A DNA stretch of 64,000 bases, taken from positions 806,001 to 870,000 of the forward strand of contig NW_026570278.1 in assembly GCF_019649055.1 (NCBI RefSeq), read 5' to 3'. A program made the position numbers and the translations under genes. Positions 46,519 to 54,700 of this stretch are shown one piece after another (position 1 is the first letter of the stretch; each line of letters begins with the position of its first letter). The DNA comes from Paramacrobiotus metropolitanus (lineage: Eukaryota; Tardigrada; Eutardigrada; Parachela; Macrobiotidae). A model generated the notes under the pieces. That model had not been told where the DNA came from and did not search any database. It worked only from the letters and a program-made list of their open reading frames with translations.

Positions 46519-46796
46519 CAGACCTGTGCAGTTATTTTTAACTATTTAACGTAACGCGAGTTATTTTTGAGTTATCGAGTTGTAACGTAACTCTGAAGCG
46601 TAACTCGTCTCCCCGAAAACTTAACTCTAGCGTAACTTGCTCAAAAATTGTGTGTATTGTCTATGGTAGCGTAACTCGCTGAATAACTCGAAACTCGGTT
46701 TACTTACATTAATAGCGTAACTCGTAGCGAACTCGCACGCTCCCTGTAACTCCTAACTCTAACTCTGGGTCAGTTTTCCATAACTGCACAGGTCTG
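46519..46796. mobile_element. 278 bp hAT-type MITE with 8 bp TSD
   Basis: Terminal inverted repeats CAGACCTGTGCAGTTAT (46519-46535) and the inverse ending at 46796. Direct repeat GTCCGTAG at 46511-46518 and 46797-46804. The inside consists of many degenerate copies of GTAACTCG/CGAGTTA in both orientations. CAG...CTG ends with an 8 bp duplication fit hAT. Confidence 0.9.
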
Positions 46797-46922
46797 GTCC
46801 GTAGCACGCCGCTCCTCCTTTAACAGTCGCTCCTGCAAAACGAAAATTGCGCATTTCTGTACATAACATATTGAGACAGAGAACAGGTGTGTACACTGAA
46901 TTGCTATCGATCTTTATTACAG

Positions 46923-47345
46923 GGCACTATTCAAACGGCTGGACCAACGACGCTGATTGGCAGGGTTACCCAGTTTCTGCATTGGCGGGCGTGTTCATTA
47001 TGGTGTTTAACATAATCTTCCCGTTAGCAAGTGTATACCACGTACTACCACTATATCACTTTGAAATGAAAAGTGTACAGTACCCTTTTCATTTCAAAGC
47101 GATGACTTTTCTCAACAACTGATCAAGTTGGCTGTACATTGTGAATAACGAATCACCGCACCCGCCACATGTGGCGAGTTACATGATGAATCATGCTGAG
47201 CGCCTCATAGATTAGTAAGGTGAGGTAAGTTCCATTTTGTTCTTCCCTGTCTTTTGAAGTATCGCTGCGATGATTCTTTTTAGAAACGGATGAAATGCAA
47301 GCGTACATGCAATTGCAAGCAAAATTCGATAAGATCGGTTCATAA
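46923..47345 (+). CDS. 3' exons of a small membrane protein (5' part not found)
   Basis: Exon 46923-47072 (acceptor CTTTATTACAG) and exon 47284-47345 (acceptor TTCTTTTTAG) join in phase via a 211 bp intron. The first exon carries HYSNGWTNDADWQGYPVS and a transmembrane-like helix (ALAGVFIMVFNIIFPLASVY). The second ends in DEMQAYMQLQAKFDKIGS and a stop that overlaps AATAAA (47344-47349). The upstream exons, which would need to supply one base of a codon, were not recognised; a hAT MITE sits directly upstream. Two other phase-compatible donors exist in the first exon. Family unknown. Confidence 0.5.
47059..47099 (+). promoter_or_regulatory. Hairpin covering a predicted 5' splice site
   Basis: CTTTGAAATGAAAAG (47059-47073) pairs perfectly with 47085-47099 across an 11 nt loop. 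The GT of the predicted donor is at 47073-47074, exactly at the stem-loop edge, so folding of the pre-mRNA could hide or expose it. Confidence 0.5.
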
Positions 47346-47607
47346 TAAAACTTTTGGGTGCACCTGAATGCATTTAAACTTGCTGAATTTCTTTGCTCTC
47401 ACATCTCGGCAACCCGATGCTACCCCAGAAAAAGGATTTTATGCCTATGCAGTGCAGACAAATCATTTGGTTACCCAGTGCCGAAAACCAAATCCCCAAC
47501 ACTGCTCGAAAGTTCCCATCAATGCACACGTATTTCCTGTGTATGTACGATGGACCGGGTCACTTATCTTAAGAATATCCGTAATGAGTAAAGCCTGATA
47601 ATCAGAG

Positions 47608-47611
47608 GAAC
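47608..47611 (+). repeat. Left 4 bp target-site duplication of the LTR element (GAAC)
   Basis: GAAC directly before TG of the 5' LTR; repeated at 56984-56987 after the 3' LTR. A 4-6 bp TSD is normal for Ty3/gypsy integrases. Confidence 0.85.
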
Positions 47612-48022
47612 TGCTAGCCGCTAAACGCTCATAACGCGTCCCAAGGGGAACCGCTAATGCTAATAACGCGCTGCCAGTCGCGTGTGGATGCGTGGATGCG
47701 CATGACCGGCGCGTGCACCTGTTGTTCATGCTATTGCATAACTAACTTTCATTCTTCATGGGAAGTGTATCGATAGTCTTGGGTGGTATGTTGGAAAGTG
47801 TGATAACTTAGAGGAATGTCCTTGGAAACGCTGTGAACTGTATGCATTGGCATGTGGCTAGACGGTCCCATTTTGTGGTAGTGTGCTTTTGGCGGAAATG
47901 ATGGAATGATTCTGACTTTACGATCGGTGCAGAATACGCTTTACGATATTAAACGACTTAACATTCGTTGTTGGAGTGTATCGTAAAAGGACATTAGACG
48001 TGCTGCGTAGATACGGGTAACA
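47612..48022 (+). repeat. 5' LTR (411 bp)
   Basis: Begins TGCTAGCC, ends GGGTAACA (TG...CA). Base-by-base reading shows no difference from the 3' LTR at 56573-56983, implying very recent insertion. Confidence 0.95.
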
Positions 48023-48025
48023 TAT

Positions 48026-48043
48026 TGGTGCCGAAACCGATTC
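48026..48043 (+). other. Primer-binding site (tRNA complement)
   Basis: TGGTGCCGAAACCGATTC begins 3 nt after the 5' LTR. TGG complements the CCA end of a tRNA. I could not assign the tRNA species. Confidence 0.7.
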
Positions 48044-48326
48044 AGGAAACTTATGAGTTTGGGATTTTAATAATTGCCATTAATTCCTAATACGCGGTAC
48101 GTCTGTTTTCGCTGTGTATACGATACGCAGCAGTGGAAGTTTTCAGTCTAATAATTTTGCGATTTAACCTGTTGATCGTATTCCTGTGTGTTGTGACACA
48201 CTGTGGATTATCATCAGGCCGATTTTGTGGTTTTATCTGCCCCTTATTTCCAACGTTGTCCACAGTCCGGAACGAAACGTGAGTAAATACCTTGCCGTTC
48301 CCGTGATAATTACGTAGGTTGCCAGA

Positions 48327-48707
48327 ATGTCAACAAGTGGAACCACTACATCTACCCACACGCCCACCTACACTTCCCAGCCAATAACGACGGCAACGCA
48401 TACATCATCAAGCACGGGAACCGCGCAACTCCACAGTCCTCGTGAGCTGGCAGCAGAACTGGATACGTTGCACCTAGCCGGACCAGCGCGGATATTGGAG
48501 GTGTTCCAGGGATTGGCGAAAGACGACGTTGTGGCGTGGCTGCGCCGATTCGAGACGATGGCACTGGCGCAGCGCTGGGACGACGAGCGGAAGATAACTC
48601 AAGCATCTATCCTGCTTGCGTCAACTCCGCTATCTGGTGGGACAGAGTCACCGATGACGGCACCCGGCAGCCATACAACACCTGGCGGGAGTTCAAGGCG
48701 GCAATAA
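48327..48707 (+). CDS. gag: Gag N-terminal portion of the LTR element (first frame)
   Basis: ATG 48327 opens a Ser/Thr-rich leader (MSTSGTTTSTHTPTYTSQ) and then a capsid-like helix region (VVAWLRRFETMALAQRWDDE). Around 48610-48640 the capsid similarity leaves this frame and continues in the frame of the long ORF (-1 relative), while this frame runs to a stop at 48707. The switch lies within the capsid domain and no slippery heptamer is visible. An indel (real or sequencing) is therefore more likely than programmed frameshifting. Confidence 0.8.
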   Translation: MSTSGTTTSTHTPTYTSQPITTATHTSSSTGTAQLHSPRELAAELDTLHLAGPARILEVFQGLAKDDVVAWLRRFETMALAQRWDDERKITQASILLASTPLSGGTESPMTAPGSHTTPGGSSRRQ

Positions 48708-51700
48708 CCACGCGCTTTCAAACCGAGGATTACAAGAATCAGCTGAAGATCCAAATCGCGCAACGGAAGCAAAAGCGGGATGAGGCGCTGGAGGATTATT
48801 ATAACGATATTGTGACTTTGTGTTACAGATATGACCGCAGCATGGAGGATGACACTCTAATCTCCAAACTTCGTAACGGACTGCTGCCCGAGTATCTGTC
48901 ACGTGTCGCGCTGTCAAAGGCAAAGACACCGATGTCCTTCCTGTCCGACCTTCAGTGCGTTTCGGAGGCGATCCGTTTGGAGCAGAAGAATCGCGGAAAT
49001 GACGGTCGTGGTGGATCGTCTCACTCCGAATCAAGTGGCGCAGGCGGCGCACAGCACGGCGGCAACCGCTCCAACAAATGGAAGCGGCACGGCAGAGATG
49101 CGGACGGAAGCGGAGACACAACCGGCACCGGAAACAGCGACCACAGTGGTGGCGGCAGTGGCAGCGGATGGCGCGGCGGCAGCGGCGGCAGGTTCAGAGG
49201 CGGTCGCGGAGGTCATGGTGGAAACGGTGGCGCAGGCGGAAGAGGCGGCGCTAGGCCTGTCAGCGGAAAGCGCTGCTATAACTGCGACAGCTCGGATCAC
49301 CTGATTAAAGACTGCCCGAAGAATAAGGCCAAGTTCAGTGGCAATGGACCTGCACAGGCCAAATCGATGATCGTTACCGATACAGCGGAAGTTGGCACTA
49401 CGGAACGGTGCGCAACTGGAAGAAACACCACGATCGGAGCCACAGCTGGGACAGCGGGCAGACGTTTTGAAACAGAAACGTTGTCAGCAATGTCGCCGGC
49501 TGCCGGCGGGTCACCTGGGGGTGTTAATGAGACGGCAAGTATCGGATTCTATGGTTGGAACAGTTTACCGCTACATGATAATGAAGCACACATGTATTAT
49601 GCAATGCATGTTCAAGGTAGCGCAGGGCAACGAGCGTATGTGCGCGCGTGTATGGATGGCGGACGACAACGGGCTGACGAAGGAGCCGCGCATGGAGGCG
49701 CCCGTGGAGGCGCGCATGGAGGCGCGCATGGAGGCGCGCATGGAGACGCGCATGGAGGCGCGCATGGAGGCGCGCATGGAGGCGCGCATGGAGGCGCGCA
49801 TGGAGGCGCACGTGGAGGAGGCGCAATGCGGGCCAACAACCGGTGGGAGCAGCACGTCCAATGCATGCTGGGACCGGCAGCAGCTCAGCTCAGAGGAGGT
49901 CGTCGAGGCGTCCCAAGGGGACACCGCATCCAAGGCCGCGGGATATACAGCGAAGTTGATGGTCACCAGCCAAGTGGCCATCGCGTTGTCCATGTGGTAA
50001 ACGTCTCAATTGGAGAACAACGTCGCAGTGTGTTTGATCGCCTAGGCGCTGTGGATTGGCAACGACACCAAGTCCCGCGACCACGGAAGGCGCTGAAGCG
50101 ACTGCAGGATCACGATGTTGTTGTTCGGGTACGCAACAGGCATATGGTGGATCGGAGTGGTCCCAGTGGATCTGGATACCGGCGCCAAAGTGCCTGGCGC
50201 AGCGACCGGTCAGCATTAGGGACAGCACAGGGATCACCACAGGGGACAGCGCGGAGGCAACCAGTGTCCAGCCGGATCGGACCAACCGGCATATTCAGCC
50301 TTGATGACCCGGACGCTGTTTATGCTGATCGATATCAGCAAGGTCTGCGCATGCAACGTCAAATGGGACACCGTCAGAACCCATGGCAGACGTTTGCTAT
50401 GATGTTCGTGAAGCACCACAGGGCGGAGATGCAGTCAGATACCAAGACGTTTGGACCTGCACAAGAGCCGCTACAGATGTCGGGGTGTGTACCCATAATG
50501 CCCATTCGTATAAACGGACGACCTGCTACTGCATTGGTGGATACCGGTGCCAGCTTGTCAGTGGTCAACATGAGTTTTGTGCGCGGCATGGGATGCGAAG
50601 TGATGCCGGACAGCGTTGAGGTCACCATGGCCGACAACCGCGTAGTGCGCACAACTGGTCGTGTCTTCCTGGAAGTGGAGGTATGTGGGTTGAAGGGAAC
50701 CATACCATTCCAGGTATTCGACGGGTTCAACAGTGGCAAATATGACGCGATGATTGGGTGTAATGTTACTGGTATACCCGGCATATTAGTTGATGTTGCA
50801 AACAACATGTTGCTAGGACCAAGCGACTACGTGTTGACGAAGGGGCTTACCGAAGTGCAACGATCAACGCTCGGACTGTCCATGGAGGAGCAGATGAAGC
50901 GGATGTCCACAATGAAGAGAAGCGGTGGTGCCGGTCAGCCAACGTCCAGCCGTGGTCAACCAGCAGCGGCAAAGGTAACCGGCAAGTTTGGTAACACCGC
51001 TGTGCACCGCAACGGACAACCACAGGGGCAACCGAAGGGGCAAGTTACGACTGCCGCAGCAGCAGCCCCGGCGCAGAAGGAAGCGGCAAGGCTGCAGCCA
51101 AGAATGAAAGCGTTTATGATGGCACTACTTCATCAGCAGACTGGAGGTGGACAAGTCCTTCAGCAGCGCAGACTGGCCGTCGCAATGGACGGTGTCCATG
51201 AATTGGATATGGACAACTGGGACAATTCTTGGCCTAAAGTCCCGATTACGCAATTCGATATTGGTGACGCTCGTACACAGGATAAAGTGGAGGAGTTTTC
51301 GGCCTTCCTGGAACAGTTTTTCGATCTGTTCCATACAGACGACAAGATGATGGGGATGGCCAAAGTGGAGCCATTCAAGATTGTGCTGCAACCCGGCACG
51401 AAACCACGCTACCAAGGTCAGTACCGAAGAACTCCGAAAGAATTCGAAGAGATGGAGCGGCAGATTAAAGACATGTTGGCGAAAGGAGTCATAAGGCGTT
51501 CAAAGAGCAGCTGGTGCTCGCCGTCGATGCTGGTCGACAAGGACCACGGCGCAGCCAAGCGGATGTGCTCTGACATGCGAGGTGTCAACGCGGTTACGGT
51601 AGCCGACCGGTACCCACTCCCCAACGTGGATGACTGTCTGCAGGTGCTCTCCAAGGCCAAGTATATTACCACAATGGATCTGCAGTCAGGTTTCTGGCAG

Positions 51701-54700
51701 ATGCCATTAGCGGAGGAGTCGAAGCCCATTACAGCATTTCAAGCAGCCGGTGGTCTGTACGAGTATAATGTGGTATGCTTCGGTTTACGCAACGCCCCGG
51801 CACACTTCCAGCGGACGATGAATGATGTCCTGCACGGAATGCTGTTCAAGAATATGTTTTGTTTCCTCGACGATGTTGTGTGTGGACACGAAACACTTGA
51901 GGAACACAAAGAAGTCGTCGGAGAGATTTGTACTCGGTTCCGTCGTTACGGATTGATTCTCAAACCCAGTAAGTGCCACTTTTTGAAGTCACGCTGCAAA
52001 GTTTTGGGATTCATTGTCACCCCAGAAGGCATTGAACCAGATCCCGAAAAGGTCACAGCGGTACAGAATTTCCCACGTCCTGTGGCACTGAAAGCGTGCC
52101 GATCTTTCTTGGGCCTCTGCGGGTACTATCGTCGATTCATCAAGGGATTCTCGGCGATAGTGGAGCCGCTGACCCGGCTGACGAAGAAAGACGTTCCATT
52201 CGAGTGGTCCCACGAACAGCAAGCGGCGTTCGACGCGATGCGACAGGCTTTATGCACTGCCCCTGTGTTGGTTCACTTCGACGCTGACCGTGATATTGAA
52301 GTCCATCCAGATGCGTCGGCCTACGCAATCGGAGTTGTCGTAGTCCAAAGAGATGAAGAAGACCGGGAACGTGTGGTAGCGTACGGCAGCCGCAGACTGA
52401 ACAAGGCGGAGTGCAACTATACCACCACTGAACGGGAGTGCCTCGCGATTGTGTACACCTGTGAAAAGTTTCGGTACTATTTACTGGGGCGTCTGGTGAC
52501 TGTGGTAACGGACCACCACAGTCTGTGCTGGCTCATCAATGTCCAAGGGCCAAGTTCCCGCCTTGTACGATGGGCACTCAAGCTGCAGGAATTCGACTTG
52601 CGAATTATCCATAAAGCGGGAAGGATCCACGCCGACGGGGACTGCCTGTCCCGCTATCCTGCGGAGCCACTCCAGTTTAACGCAGTCTTTACGGACGAAA
52701 TCGGTATGGACATTGACATGGAAGCCGAGCAGAAAGAAGATGCGTTTTGCAGCGATATTGTGCAGCGGATGCCACACGAGAAGAATGTACGGAAAACATA
52801 CGTACTCCAGGATGGTATACTGTACAGATGGTGGAAGTCACAGGGGACGAAGCGCATGTCACTAGTGCTGCCAAAGAAGTTGCGGTTTGAAGTCCTGGCT
52901 TTCCTACATGATGACCCGCTGTCCGGTCATCTCGGATTTGACCGAACTTGGGAAAAGGTTAGTAAGCGAGTAACCTTTCCAGATATGCTGAGTTTCGTGA
53001 AGACATACGTTGAGTCATGTGTGAAATGTCAAGCCCGAAACCGTCCCACTGTGAAAGCTGCCGGCCCAATCCAGAGCTTTTGCCCAGATGTGCCGTTCCA
53101 CACGGTGGAGACGGACATCCTCGGACCGCTGCCCCGAACCCGCGCCGGATACAAGTTCATAATTGTTGCCACTGATTTGTTCAGCAAGTGGACATGTGCA
53201 AAGGCGCTGAATGAACAGAATGCGACAAGTGTCGCAAAGTTCCTCCTCTACGATGTCTTTTTGAAGTTTTCGATGCCGGAAAGAGTCCTAAGTGACAGGG
53301 GAACGCCATTCCTGAACAATTTGAGTGCTGAACTGTACGAGTTGCTCAGCATTCACCGCACGACAACGTCAGGATACCGGCCACAGTGTAATGGGACTAC
53401 AGAACGCTTCAACCAGACTCTAGCGCACATGATTGCGAAATATGTGACGCCTACGCAAAAGAATTGGGATGAACTGCTACCTTTTGTTGTTTTTGGATAC
53501 AACACAAGCCGCCATGACAGCACTGGTTATTCCCCGTTTTACATGCTGTATGGGCGCGAGCCGACGCTCCCGGTGGATTTGGCTATCCCAACTGTGAAAG
53601 AGCCATTTGTCCGTAATGTTGCAGACCGGTTAAGAGACGTTCACGCAGAAGCCAATGCCCGGATTGAAGCAAGTCACAACCAGACATGGGCGCGCGACGA
53701 CCACCAGGAAGTGGAGTACTTCCCCGGTGACATTGTCTGGGTGTACTGCCCCGCGGGAGAAGTCGGTAAGGCGAAGAAACTGCTAAGCAGATGGACCGGA
53801 CCGTACCTGGTTCTGCGGCGTACAGGACCAGTGAACTATGAAGTGCACACTCAAGGCCGGAAGCGGCGGAAGACGTTTGTAGTACATGTGTCAAAGTTGA
53901 AAATGTTCAAGGACAGAAACGCCATGTATGATGACCCGGATGAAGACATTCCGACGAAGAAAGCCACCTTCTACATCGGCGATGGGAATGAGTCATCTGA
54001 TGCAGAAGACGTCGGTGGTCAAGAAAATGCTGGCAGCACGCATGGAGGCTGGGAAGAGCCGGTCGGAAGTAATGCGGAAATGGACCACGACGACGGTGGT
54101 GACCAAGAAGTAAGTGGTCAATCAGTTTCCGACGACCAGGAGCTGAACGATACAGTGATCAAAGATGAAGAGGACATTGTGGTCGCGCATGGTGATCGTG
54201 TTGGTAACGAGACCATCGATCACCAGGAGCTGGAAGATGACTTCACTGATGAAACGCGGTACTTCTCAAACGATGAGGAGTTCGGCAGTGACGCCGGTGA
54301 CGGGATGGACGGTGCATACAATGAGGAAACTCACCCAGCTGAAGCCACAGGGGAAGTACAAGGGGAACCGGCAGGCGGAGTGGACATGTATGGTCAACCG
54401 TACAACAATGTTGGACCTGAGCCAGTGGTCGAGACGCGCCGCTCGGGCCGTGCAAACAAAGGAGAACGCACCTCGAAGCGCTACATCGAAGAGTACGGTA
54501 CGTCCTTGGCGTATGACATGAACGGTCATCAGCAGCAGCCGGCCGGTAACCATAACACGTCAACGGTATTTAACTCGCGCATTGAGCCGCAAGCGACGAT
54601 GTCCCGACTATTGTTTATGTCGATGTTGGTGCTCAGCATCGTCAGTGGAAGTTACGGAGTGAAAGTGGACGTCTGCAACTGCAACCAGCCGCAGTATGTG

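Noticed and set aside
48600-48720. Programmed -1 frameshift between gag and pol
   Set aside because: The change is inside the capsid domain, not at the gag-pol border, and no slippery heptamer is visible.
49392-50000. Long overlapping frames in other frames and on the minus strand of the retroelement (for example 49571-49993)
   Set aside because: They arise because the 12 bp repeat keeps every frame open. Motifs of gag-pol are only in the main frame.
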